A DNA stretch of 64,000 nucleotides. Origin: Sphingobacteriia bacterium. Its GTDB lineage: Bacteria; Bacteroidota; Bacteroidia; Chitinophagales; Chitinophagaceae. A program made the position numbers and the translations under genes. The DNA is taken from assembly GCA_004294135.1 (NCBI GenBank), contig RDZY01000013.1, forward strand, positions 1 through 64,000. The letters run 5' to 3'. Positions 16,450 to 25,895 of this stretch are shown one piece after another (position 1 is the stretch's first letter; each line of letters begins with the position of its first letter). The notes beneath the pieces were generated by a model that worked only from the letters and a program-made list of their open reading frames with translations, was not told where the DNA came from and made no database searches.

Positions 16450-17841
16450 TTATAAAAGCAACCCTTGCAGGAAGAGATAGGCAAAACTAAAATAAATAAT
16501 AAGCCCCGTTACATCTACCAAAGTAGCCACAAAAGGTGCGGAAGAAACAGCAGGATCGGCACCCAATCTTTTCAGAAAAATGGGCAACATAGATCCGCTA
16601 AGGGTTCCCCAAAGCACAACACCAATTAAAGAGAAACCAACAGTAGCACCAATCATCATCCAGTGTTGTCCGTAAAGGTCTGGAATAATAGTATGCCAAA
16701 TAGCCACCCTAAAAAAGCCTAATAAACCCAGTACTGTTCCCAATAATAAGCCACTTACTATTTCTCTTCGCAATACCCGCCACCAATCGTTGATGGTGAT
16801 TTCACCCACAGCCATTGCCTGAATAATTAAAGTAGATGCCTGTGAACCACTATTACCACCGCTTGAAATAATGAGTGGAATAAACAAAGCCAAAATAACT
16901 GCTTTGGCAATTTCATCCTCAAAATATCCCATAGCAGTAGCGGTAAGTAATTCGCCAATGAAAAGAATCACCAACCACATCACTCGTTTTCTGAATAGTT
17001 TTAATAAAGGAATATCAAGATAGGGTTCGTTCAGCGCTTCTGTACCCCCCATTTTCTGCATATCTTCACTAAATTCTTCGTTGGCTACCCACAACATATC
17101 ATCAATGGTTACAATGCCCAAGAGTATATTATTTTCATCCACCACAGGTAAAGCAACCCGATTGTTCATTTTAAAAACTTGACTCGCATTTTCTTGGTCT
17201 TCATTCACTTTTAATGATACAACTCTGCCGTCAATAATATCTTCAACCATTTTATCAGGTGCTGCCAAAATAATATCTCTGATACGCACATCGTCAATCA
17301 ATTGTCCCTTTTCATCAATTACATAAATCACGTCGATGGTCTCGCTGTTGCGGGCGTATTTCCGAATGGTTTCAAATACTTCGGCCATGCTATTATTGGC
17401 ATAGATATATACATAATCTGGCGTCATCAAACGCCCCACACTATCTTCCGGATAACCCAATAAAGAAAGGGTGATTTTCCTTTCTTCTGGATCGAGTAAT
17501 TTAATTAGATCGCGTATGGCTGCTTTGGGAAGCTCTTCTAAAAAATCGGTTCTATCATCTGCGGGCAACTCATTCAGCAGTTCGGCTGTTTTGGAGGATG
17601 GCAATTCTTTTACAATGTCTTTCTGCTGCGCTATGTCCAAAATCTTGAATACACTGGCAGCTCGATGTATGGCCATATTGGCAATGATTCTTGCCTCATA
17701 TTCTGGATATTCGCTGATCAGATCGGCTACTTCACTGATATTTTGATCGTTCAGAAACTCCCTTATTTCAAGGGTATTTTCTTTCGCTATCAATGCTTCG
17801 AATGCTTCAAATAAATTAGGCTGTTCCAGTTCTAAAGACAT
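16450..17841 (-). CDS. mgtE: Magnesium transporter MgtE
   Basis: A 463-residue Mg2+ channel. The N-terminal helical MgtE_N domain covers about residues 20-130 and contains ELPADDRTDFLEELP. Two CBS domains cover about 135-255. The C-terminal membrane domain has about five helices with SSGGNSGSQAS, AVGEI and GADPAVSSAPFVATLVDVTG, which form the pore and Mg2+ site. In the family the cytosolic domains gate the pore by sensing Mg2+. No Mg2+ riboswitch is visible upstream, where prfB ends 42 bases away. Confidence 0.97.
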   Translation of the reverse strand: MSLELEQPNLFEAFEALIAKENTLEIREFLNDQNISEVADLISEYPEYEARIIANMAIHRAASVFKILDIAQQKDIVKELPSSKTAELLNELPADDRTDFLEELPKAAIRDLIKLLDPEERKITLSLLGYPEDSVGRLMTPDYVYIYANNSMAEVFETIRKYARNSETIDVIYVIDEKGQLIDDVRIRDIILAAPDKMVEDIIDGRVVSLKVNEDQENASQVFKMNNRVALPVVDENNILLGIVTIDDMLWVANEEFSEDMQKMGGTEALNEPYLDIPLLKLFRKRVMWLVILFIGELLTATAMGYFEDEIAKAVILALFIPLIISSGGNSGSQASTLIIQAMAVGEITINDWWRVLRREIVSGLLLGTVLGLLGFFRVAIWHTIIPDLYGQHWMMIGATVGFSLIGVVLWGTLSGSMLPIFLKRLGADPAVSSAPFVATLVDVTGLIIYFSFAYLFLQGLLL

Positions 17842-17883
17842 GAATGCAATTTAAGGAAAGACGGTGTATGGTGAATCATTTAA

Positions 17884-18976
17884 TTATGCGCTGCTTTCTT
17901 TTTCCAACATCAAATACGCTTTTATGAATCCTTCTATTTCGCCGTCCATGACAGGTCCAATATTACCCACTTCAAAATCGGTTCTATGATCTTTGATCAT
18001 TTTATAAGGATGGAATACATAGCTGCGGATTTGACTACCCCATTCAATTTTTTTCTTGCCTGCATTGGTGGCATTAATGGCTTCTTGTCGCTTACGCAAT
18101 TCTTCTTCATATAAACGACTTTTGAGCATTTTCATAGCCAGTTCGCGATTCTCCCCTTGGGTTCTAGCCTGCTGACATTCTACAATAAATCCACTGGGCA
18201 TATGTTTAAGCCGAACCGCTGTTTCTACTTTATTCACGTTCTGTCCCCCGCTTCCACCACTTCGATAAAAAGCCCATTCAAGATCACTGGGGTTTACATT
18301 TATTTCAATACTATCATCAATTAATGGATAAACAAATACGGATGCAAAAGAAGTATGCCTTCTAGCATTACTATCGAAAGGAGAAATACGAACCAGCCGA
18401 TGCACCCCACTTTCTGCCTTTAAAAATCCATAGGCAAAATCTCCATCAAACTGAAGGGTTACACTTTTAATGCCCGCACCATCACCCTCTTGTAAATCCA
18501 TTTCTGTTATTTTCCAGCCTTGTTTTTCTCCATACATCAAATACATACGCATAAGCATTTGAGCCCAATCCTGACTCTCCGTTCCGCCTGCACCAGGATT
18601 AATTTGCAGTACTGCTGGCAACTCATCTTCAGGTTTATTTAGGGTACTCTTAAATTCAGCTTCTTCAATTTGCAATAAAGCCGTATTATAAGCTAACCTT
18701 GTTTCTTCCTCGGTAGCGTCGCCAGATTTCCAGAAATCGAATAATAAAGCAAAATCTTCTACTGAACTATCCAATTGCTTGTACAGTTTTAGCCAATATT
18801 CATTTACTTTAATGTCTTTCATCACGGTGGTGGCTCGGATATTATTGTCCCAAAAGCCTGGTGAAAGCGAAAGCTGTCGATCCGTATCTACTTTGTATAA
18901 TCGGTTTTCAACGTCAAAGAAACCTCCTCAATACCAAAACGCGGTCTCTTATATCTTTTATTTGTTCATATGTCAT
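17884..18976 (-). CDS. prfB: Peptide chain release factor 2, with programmed +1 frameshift
   Basis: RF2 ends translation at UGA and UAA. Translation starts at 18976 with [20 protein letters not shown] and reaches an in-frame TGA at 18916-18914. The +1 shift from CTT-TGA-C then continues as [14 protein letters not shown] through the RF2 body, giving 363 residues in total, a normal length. The body contains the stop-codon-reading SPF (in [14 protein letters not shown]) and the GGQ motif ([17 protein letters not shown]). The zero-frame reading alone begins late ([10 protein letters not shown] at about 18822) and lacks the N-terminal domain, so the frameshift is needed. Confidence 0.96.
18913..18928 (-). 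promoter_or_regulatory. RF2 autoregulatory +1 frameshift site
   Basis: On the minus strand the order is AGGAGG (18928-18923), three bases, CTT (18919-18917), then TGA (18916-18914) and C. This matches the E. coli prfB arrangement, including the 3-base gap. When RF2 is scarce, the ribosome pauses at UGA, the internal Shine-Dalgarno-like AGGAGG pulls it, and tRNA-Leu slips from CUU to UUU. A full Shine-Dalgarno sequence inside a gene stands out here, because none of the start sites I inspected has one. Confidence 0.95.
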
Positions 18977-19067
18977 GCTGTAAAAGTACGAAAGAAGCAT
19001 AAATGAACGTTATATAAGAAAAAGATAGTATTTTTCGCCCATCCTTATGAAGCTATTACCCAATTTT

Positions 19068-19589
19068 ATGAAGCAATTTATACTACTGCTATTCATTTAT
19101 TCCTTTGTATCTAATGCGAGTGCACAAGATGCACAAGCACTTGTTGCAGAGAATGCAAGCCACCGGAAATTATTTACGCTAGATGAAAAAGTAAAAGTGA
19201 AATTTAATTATTTTGGTGCTACTAAAAGAGTCGCTGGCAGAGTAGAAGCAGTAAGTGCTGATACTTTTTATATTCGGGGATTGAGAAAAAGTACAAGGAG
19301 AAAAATTACTGGCATCGCTATTAAAAATATTGAGAAAGTAAAGAATTTTTATACTGGTGCAAGGTCATTTACTGGACTCATTGCAATGGGTGGAGTAACG
19401 GGGGGATTATTCATGATGGTTGATGCAATTACCAACGATGCTATCTTTTTTCCTCAAGCAACTGTTGCCACTGCAGCAGGTACTATTGTAGCTTCTTTGA
19501 TACCATATGCACTGGTAACTTTAGCGGAGCCCTCTTACAGCGTGAAGAAAAAATACCAATTTAGGGGAATGGGTGGGTTGAAAAATTAA
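19068..19589 (+). CDS. Exported protein of unknown function with a hydrophobic C-terminal region
   Basis: The reading frame opens at 19047, but the second ATG at 19068 begins a clean signal peptide (MKQFILLLFIYSFVSNASAQ), so I prefer that start (173 residues). A basic region with KSTRRKITGIAIKNIEKVK follows, then two hydrophobic stretches (about residues 108-122 and 135-160) that could be membrane helices. The domain at about 40-100 looks like a small beta-barrel with alternating hydrophobic strands. I do not recognise the family. Confidence 0.7.
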   Translation: MKQFILLLFIYSFVSNASAQDAQALVAENASHRKLFTLDEKVKVKFNYFGATKRVAGRVEAVSADTFYIRGLRKSTRRKITGIAIKNIEKVKNFYTGARSFTGLIAMGGVTGGLFMMVDAITNDAIFFPQATVATAAGTIVASLIPYALVTLAEPSYSVKKKYQFRGMGGLKN

Positions 19590-19590
19590 A

Positions 19591-22500
19591 TTAGGGTTTA
19601 ATCAATCTCTTACTACCAATTACCCTTCCAACACCCGTTACAATTTCTACATTGTAAACGCCTTTGGGTAACTGAGAAACATCTAATTCATACAATGTAT
19701 TACCAGTAGTATTTGTAGCAATTTTCCGATTGATCATTACGAGTCCTGTACTGGATACCAATTTGAGATAAGTAGTATTATTAGCGATCGGTGTAAAAAT
19801 AATTTTTGCAATATCTTGAACAGGATTTGGAAATAAATAGATGGTTTGATTGATTGCTATATCTGCTCTTATAGCAATCGTATTAGATTGTGTACTACAC
19901 AAATTCGTATCCACTAATTTTGCATAGTAATTACCTACGGTGCCAAAAAAAACATGCAACACTTTAAGTGAATCTGGCAAAGCATTTAACAAACCTCCAT
20001 TTCTATACCACAATACTTTACTTATATTTCTACCTGAATCTGCACTAGCCCTAAGCGTTGCAGTATCGCCTGGCAAAATATTGGGCTTAGTTTTTAGCGT
20101 AATAGTAGCACCGGGAAGCGGATTCACTTTTACATTTATTTTTCTACGTACACTTTCACAGGTTCCTGCGCTATTGATTCTTGCCACCCAATAATCAGTT
20201 GATCCTGTAACTGCAGTATTAGGCAATGGAGAGCGTGGAGAACCAATACCACCGTTTGCACTACTATACCAACGCAAACTATCTCCTACTGCTCCTAATA
20301 TTCGAGCGGAATCACGCAAGCAATATTGAATATCAAACACTGTTGGATTAGAAGGAATAAAACCACTATCTACTTTAAAAATTTGCGTTTCCGCCATACA
20401 ACCACCATAGCTTTCTCCCTTAGATTTATACAATCCTTTTTTGAATGGGGCTAGGGCAAATAAAGTATCGGTTGGCACCAATTGTTGCACCCTAAAATTA
20501 TTCATATCGGTAATATACAAATTACCGTTTGGATCTAGCATGGCGTTACCGGGACTATTAAGTTGCGCTGCACCTGTACCCAATCCACCAGCAATAATTT
20601 CACCTTCGGAAGCACCAATTGTCCACTTCTTAACCCGATGCACCGTTCCACCTTCTGTAATATACAATTGATTAGAGCCGTCCACAAAAACATTAACTGG
20701 TGCATTAATTTGATTGGGGTTATCACCTTTACCAGCACCCCCAGCAACGGTGGTTCCAGCAGCATCGCCCTGCACCCATTTTTGAATTCTATCATTCTGT
20801 GTATCAGCAATATAAATATTCCCCAACCTGTCTACAAATACACCAGTTGGCACACTTAATTGGTTGGCAGCAGTACCAGAAAAATTTCCGCCAGCAACTG
20901 TCTTGCCTTTTATGGAGCCAGGCTCCCATAATTGAATGCGCGCATTCAAAGCATCGGCTATATAAATATTATTAAACGGATCTACAAAAACACTGGTAGG
21001 ATAAGAAAGTTGATCTGCGGCAATACCCCTGCCCTTTCCGCCTGCAACAGTTGTTCCAGTGGTATCACCTGGCATCCATTTTTGAATGCGATCATTCTCG
21101 GTATCGGCAATATATACAACGCCTTTACTATCCACATAAATACCAGTGGGATTTTTAAGCTGATTGGCATTGCTGCCCGCGCCTTTTCCACCAGCAATTG
21201 TAATACCAGCTTTTGCACCTGGCATCCATTTTTGAATGCGATGATTCCACTGATCACAGATATATAAAACACTTTGTTGATCTACAAAAACAAAAGAAGG
21301 TCTACCAAATTTAGTTGAGTCAGTTCCGCCAATCAATCCCCCCGCTACAGTTATTCCTCGCTTATTCAGCAAAGCAGTAGTGGTTTTAATAAGGGAGTCG
21401 TTCAAAAACCAAGTCGCGCTTTTTAGCCGTGGAATGGAGGTTAAATTAAGGTCGCCACCACCCATACAATTCTGGCCAATAATATTCATCTTTGGCTGCT
21501 TATTCACGGTAATGGTTACATCAGCAGATGCACTACAACCATCTACTGGAAGTGAAGCAACGGTATATTGGGTGGTGCTAGAAGGAGACGCAAGTATGCT
21601 GTCTTTGTCAGTAAAGTTAAGACCCAGCGCTGGTGTCCACTTATAATTTCCAGCGCCGCTCACTTTTAATATTGCAGCACTACCCTCACAAATAGTGGTA
21701 GCTGATGCTTTTATTTTTAAGGCGGGAGCCATGGCTAAATTAGCAATAGGAGATCCAGTAACACAACCAGAGAAGGAAGAAGCCAATAGAGTATAAGCAC
21801 CTGGAATGCGGGTTTGCAAAACAGTATCAATAGAAGTTCCGACGGCAAATTTTTGTACCCGATTATTTCTACTATCAGTTACATACATGGCTCCAATATT
21901 ATCAAACACAATACCAGCAGGCAGTTGCAACTGATTGAGTGCGGAACCCCCGCTGCCATTGGCTGAACCTGCAACCGTATAACCCACACTATCAAACAAT
22001 GCCCAGCGTTGTATTCTATTATTACCTCTATCTGCAATATACATATTACCAGTTGCGTCTACCGCAATACCAGTAGGCGCATTTAACTGATTGGCGTTAT
22101 TTCCAATACCATTATTACCCGCAACAGGGAATCCAAATAAACTGTCTTTTCTAAAATAAATAATCCGATGATTGCCTGCATCTGCTATAAATAAATTGCT
22201 GTTCTGATCTACAAAAATACTTTGTGGATTATTGAGCCGAAGATTATCATTACCAGGAATACCATTACCAGCAACTGTCTTCACCGATCTGGCACCAACA
22301 CCCCATTTTTGTACCCGGTGATTGCCTGCATCTGCAATATAAATATTACCAAATGCGTCTACATAAATATTGGTCGGAAAATTCAACTGGAATGAACTGC
22401 TGCCAGCACCTGAGCCACCAGCAACTGTATTCCCTTTTGTGCTGCCCGCAGGAAAATACTGTATGCGATGATTATTCTGATCGGCCACATAAATATTGCC

Positions 22501-24351
22501 TTGAAAATCTACATAAACACCTGTTGGATAGTTCAATTGATCGCTTGCATTCCCCTCTCCTTTTCCACCTGCTATTGTGGTACCTATTAAATCTCCTGGC
22601 TTCCACAATTGAATCCTATGATTTACAGCATCAGCAATATATATATTGCCTTTCGCATCTACAAAACTGCCCATTGGTAAATTCAGTTGAGCCGATGTAT
22701 TGCCCATGCCATTACTACCAGCCACACTATTACTTACTTGTATCCATTCAGGAAATAAAGTAGCTACAGCCGTATTTGCTCCACTTCTATACCAAGTTAA
22801 ATTGGAGGGAATAGCACCAGTCAATCGCGCTGTAATTTTAGACGCATCTGGAGATACACAATTGGTTGCAGTTATAAAAGGCAAGGCTCTAGCACCTACG
22901 CTGATGGTAGCGCTGGTAAAAGAAATACATCCACTTGAATTGGTGGCGTTCACTCCATAAAATGTGGTAGAATCTGCTTTAATTAAATAAGTGCTGTCGT
23001 TTAATTTAGAAACTCCTGTGGTAGGCGTCCAACTATAATTGGCCGCTCCTCTGAGTTTTATTTCTGTTAACTCACCTACACAAATAGCACTTTTTCCAAT
23101 CACTTCAATAGGTGGTGTTGAACTGATATCTGCTATATTTGAGGTTTGTGAACAGCCGGAAAAAGCATGGGCTATTGCGGTATACCTTCCCCCAATAAAA
23201 GGGACAATACTGGTACTGATTGGAATAATAGAAAGCTGTTGCACCCGACCATTTTCTTGATCAAGTACAAATAAATTACCCGATGCATCAAATGCAATAG
23301 CCGAAGGATTTTTTAATCGATCATTCTCAGAACCACTTAATCCATCGGCACTACCCGCCAATGTAGTTACTTGAAACCCATTTGCAGTAATGCGTTGTAC
23401 GCGATGGTTGCCCGCATCTAGGGCATAAATATTTTGAAAAGCATCTACCAATACATCTATGGGTCTATTCAGTTGCCCTGCAAATGCGCCTCTTCCATAT
23501 CCGCCTAATACCGTAGTTCCTTTAAAGCTTCCTGGCACAAATTTTTGTATGCGATGATTGGCAGAATCTGCCACGTATACGTTGAACTGTTTGTCTACAC
23601 AAACTCCTTGGGGACTATTTAAATGTGTTGAATCGTTTCCCGAACCGAAACCTCCGGCAACCAACTGACCAATGCCACCGCCCTGTGCCCATTTTACAAT
23701 GCGATGATTGCCTTCATCGGCTATATATACGAATCCTGCTACATCTACGTAAACATCCTTGGGATTGTTAAGCTGCGCCAATCCATTTCCTCTTCCATTA
23801 CCACCAGCTACTAAAAATCCATTACTTGAACCTGGTGCAAAACGCAATATCCTGTTATTGTATTGATCGGTAACAAATAAATTACCAAATGCGTCTATAA
23901 AAATTCCTGCTGGTTTATTTATTTGATTGGATGCAGACCCAGTGCCATTGCCGCCCACAATTCTTAATCCATCGGGATTGTTTTTGTCAAACGCAACTAC
24001 CCTAGAACGAATGGTATCTGTTATTAAAATGGCTCCATTATTATCAATAGCCAATCCTTGCGTTCCAGTAATTTTTTGTTGAGAGGAAGCTGTAATGGTT
24101 CCACTTACGGGAGTAACGGCTAGGGTGGTCCAGGTAACAGTAGAAGATTGTATGATGGAGTCGTTCACCCGCCAGTCAATCTGAAAAGGAGTTCTACTGA
24201 ATATCCCTTGTACAATACCATCACCAGCACATTTGGGAGCAGTAATGCTTACAAAAACGCATTGAGCGGCTGATTGCTGGTTAATCAGCAATAGCAGCAG
24301 GAAAATGGATGGTATCCCCCAACGATTAATGAATGTCTTACACATGTTCAT
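19591..24351 (-). CDS. Giant secreted protein with three NHL beta-propellers and a T9SS sorting domain
   Basis: About 1586 residues from the ATG at 24351, chosen because it begins a signal peptide (ending near INQQSAAQ) and because an in-frame ATG at 24468 would run through rnpB. NHL repeats of the form QLN-P-GIYVD-GNIYIADAGNHRIQKW-VAGG occur in three blocks of six, each probably a six-bladed propeller. Each block is preceded by a short Cys-containing domain. The first two blocks are followed by Ig-like segments such as NYSWTPTTGV and NYKWTPALGL. The C terminus, beginning with LFPNPVQDIAKI and ending LPKGVYNVEIVTG, is a type-A T9SS sorting domain. It is probably displayed on the surface and binds proteins or glycans. 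Confidence 0.9.
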   Translation of the reverse strand: MNMCKTFINRWGIPSIFLLLLLINQQSAAQCVFVSITAPKCAGDGIVQGIFSRTPFQIDWRVNDSIIQSSTVTWTTLAVTPVSGTITASSQQKITGTQGLAIDNNGAILITDTIRSRVVAFDKNNPDGLRIVGGNGTGSASNQINKPAGIFIDAFGNLFVTDQYNNRILRFAPGSSNGFLVAGGNGRGNGLAQLNNPKDVYVDVAGFVYIADEGNHRIVKWAQGGGIGQLVAGGFGSGNDSTHLNSPQGVCVDKQFNVYVADSANHRIQKFVPGSFKGTTVLGGYGRGAFAGQLNRPIDVLVDAFQNIYALDAGNHRVQRITANGFQVTTLAGSADGLSGSENDRLKNPSAIAFDASGNLFVLDQENGRVQQLSIIPISTSIVPFIGGRYTAIAHAFSGCSQTSNIADISSTPPIEVIGKSAICVGELTEIKLRGAANYSWTPTTGVSKLNDSTYLIKADSTTFYGVNATNSSGCISFTSATISVGARALPFITATNCVSPDASKITARLTGAIPSNLTWYRSGANTAVATLFPEWIQVSNSVAGSNGMGNTSAQLNLPMGSFVDAKGNIYIADAVNHRIQLWKPGDLIGTTIAGGKGEGNASDQLNYPTGVYVDFQGNIYVADQNNHRIQYFPAGSTKGNTVAGGSGAGSSSFQLNFPTNIYVDAFGNIYIADAGNHRVQKWGVGARSVKTVAGNGIPGNDNLRLNNPQSIFVDQNSNLFIADAGNHRIIYFRKDSLFGFPVAGNNGIGNNANQLNAPTGIAVDATGNMYIADRGNNRIQRWALFDSVGYTVAGSANGSGGSALNQLQLPAGIVFDNIGAMYVTDSRNNRVQKFAVGTSIDTVLQTRIPGAYTLLASSFSGCVTGSPIANLAMAPALKIKASATTICEGSAAILKVSGAGNYKWTPALGLNFTDKDSILASPSSTTQYTVASLPVDGCSASADVTITVNKQPKMNIIGQNCMGGGDLNLTSIPRLKSATWFLNDSLIKTTTALLNKRGITVAGGLIGGTDSTKFGRPSFVFVDQQSVLYICDQWNHRIQKWMPGAKAGITIAGGKGAGSNANQLKNPTGIYVDSKGVVYIADTENDRIQKWMPGDTTGTTVAGGKGRGIAADQLSYPTSVFVDPFNNIYIADALNARIQLWEPGSIKGKTVAGGNFSGTAANQLSVPTGVFVDRLGNIYIADTQNDRIQKWVQGDAAGTTVAGGAGKGDNPNQINAPVNVFVDGSNQLYITEGGTVHRVKKWTIGASEGEIIAGGLGTGAAQLNSPGNAMLDPNGNLYITDMNNFRVQQLVPTDTLFALAPFKKGLYKSKGESYGGCMAETQIFKVDSGFIPSNPTVFDIQYCLRDSARILGAVGDSLRWYSSANGGIGSPRSPLPNTAVTGSTDYWVARINSAGTCESVRRKINVKVNPLPGATITLKTKPNILPGDTATLRASADSGRNISKVLWYRNGGLLNALPDSLKVLHVFFGTVGNYYAKLVDTNLCSTQSNTIAIRADIAINQTIYLFPNPVQDIAKIIFTPIANNTTYLKLVSSTGLVMINRKIATNTTGNTLYELDVSQLPKGVYNVEIVTGVGRVIGSKRLIKP

Positions 24352-24421
24352 AAAGCACAACGGGTAGTGACAAAATAATATTCCATGCAGCAATATAAAC
24401 TGCATGAATGGGGTGCGGATT

Positions 24422-24778
24422 AAAAAACCATAAACCTCATAAGCCGGATTCTGTTTCAACTCCATCATTTATCTAGCCTACTTATTACTAAGCAGATCTT
24501 GCTGCCTACCCTGGATCTCGGACGAGCAGCCCTCAAACAATCCTTTACATGGCATTACAGTACCCAAGGTTTACCCACAACAAGTATTACTACTTGCCGC
24601 CGTGAGCTCTTACCTCACATTTTCACCTTTACCGCAGTTTTAAATTGCGACTGTTATTTTCTGTGGCACTCTCTCTTTCCTTTTTACAGGAGCCGGCTCT
24701 TAACCGGTGGGTTGCTCTATACTGTCCGGACTTTCCTCTTCCTACCTTGGCAAGAAGCGATGGCTCGGGTTTATAGTA
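24422..24778 (-). ncRNA. rnpB: RNase P RNA
   Basis: The catalytic RNA of RNase P, which trims tRNA 5' ends. On the minus strand it contains GAGGAAAGTCCGGAC (the P4/CR-I core, near 24738-24724) and ends with ACAGAATCCGGCTTATGAGG. The two ends pair as CTATAAACC (24776-24768) and GGTTTATGG (24436-24428), forming P1. Six T follow immediately (24427-24422), as expected for a terminator. The length of about 357 bases is normal for type A. Confidence 0.95.
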
Positions 24779-24869
24779 TGGTAAAGATACATAATGCTGC
24801 TTCAATGTGGCTTAAACGATGAATGAATACAGCATCTAGGGTTTAAAATACCCATTACTTGGTAGTGCC

Positions 24870-25895
24870 CTATCCATATTGGAAGAAAACTTGGGTAGCG
24901 CCATATCCAAAGCGGGAGTCGTATTGGTTAAAAAACTGCTTCACTTCGCGACGGGTTTTAAGGTATTCATGGGTTTCTTCGCGAAGCTTACCACTGCCAA
25001 CACCGTGAATCACAATAAGGTCGGCCTGTTTGTGGGCGATGGTAATATCCACCCATTTTTCCAGTTCTTTTAATTGAAGGGTAAGCATTTCAAAATTACT
25101 CATGGCAGTAAAATCGCTGGTAAGTTTTTCAATATGCAGATCAATTACAGAACGCGCTGGAGGCAAGTGTTCCCTAGCTTTACCAGCATCATAAACTTTA
25201 TAGCCTCTTGCTTTTAGACTATCCAGCGGAAAAAATTCCGCCGCTTTATCGGGATATTTTTCAAACAGCGAGTAAGAAAAACTGGGTTCATTGTTTTCCT
25301 TTAAGGTTTCAATTTTTTGAAATACCAGTTTGGGTTTTAGTTTCAAAGAAGTTTCAAAATGATCTGCTTTGTGTTTGTCTTTTTTAGTCAAGCTGAATTC
25401 AATGGAGAAAGAAGGACTATCATTTACCGCAGCAAAATCAATATCATGAATATAGAAATCCTGAAAAGCTGGAATTTCATTGATGATCTGAAAATGATCA
25501 ACCCCATTAAAGTATTGTAAATAATTAAATTGATAAGCGCAATCGGTTTTGTTTACCAGATAAATTTTTAGTTTTTCAACTACTTCATCATTGAAATCAT
25601 CGAGGGCAAATTTGGGAATAAACGATAACCAAACCCCTGCCTCTACCTTAATTTGGTTGGGCTGAGGCTTTTCTTTGGGAATTTGATCTATATAAATTTT
25701 GGGGGCTATTTTATTGGGAAAGAGTTTTTTCTCAGTAAATCTTTTAAAATAGGGAAAATCAATCTGATCCATATAAGCGGGAAATTTCACACCTCTTACT
25801 TCTATCAGCACCATTTTATCGTTGATAATTTCTATTACTTTACCTTCTTCATTACTGAGCAACACGAGAATATCGTCGCCTATTTGGTACTTCAT
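24870..25895 (-). CDS. DUF2027 and Smr domain protein (MutS2-like endonuclease domain)
   Basis: A 341-residue cytoplasmic protein. The N terminus (MKYQIGDDILVLLSNEEGKV) is an SH3-like DUF2027 segment. The C-terminal roughly 90 residues form an Smr domain with the signatures VIDLHIE (about residue 255) and VIHGVGSGKLREETHEYL (about 310-325). Smr domains are nucleases or RNA-binding modules acting in recombination control and ribosome rescue. The single protein lacks MutS domains. Its ATG overlaps the stop of the upstream permease by four bases (ATGA), so translation is likely coupled. Confidence 0.85.
   Translation of the reverse strand: MKYQIGDDILVLLSNEEGKVIEIINDKMVLIEVRGVKFPAYMDQIDFPYFKRFTEKKLFPNKIAPKIYIDQIPKEKPQPNQIKVEAGVWLSFIPKFALDDFNDEVVEKLKIYLVNKTDCAYQFNYLQYFNGVDHFQIINEIPAFQDFYIHDIDFAAVNDSPSFSIEFSLTKKDKHKADHFETSLKLKPKLVFQKIETLKENNEPSFSYSLFEKYPDKAAEFFPLDSLKARGYKVYDAGKAREHLPPARSVIDLHIEKLTSDFTAMSNFEMLTLQLKELEKWVDITIAHKQADLIVIHGVGSGKLREETHEYLKTRREVKQFFNQYDSRFGYGATQVFFQYG

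Noticed and set aside
19940..23260. Many long open frames on the plus strand opposite the NHL protein
   Set aside because: They are mirror frames of a repetitive coding sequence. Their translations repeat with the same period and lack start-site signals.
20500..24000. Regularly spaced similar units resembling a CRISPR array
   Set aside because: The units are about 150 bases long, differ from each other and encode NHL repeats in one frame. No short identical repeats with unique spacers are present.
24352..24468. N-terminal extension of the NHL protein
   Set aside because: It would overlap rnpB and would push the signal peptide to the interior.
24499..24822. Frame inside rnpB
   Set aside because: It overlaps the conserved RNase P RNA core, and its translation has no recognisable protein features.
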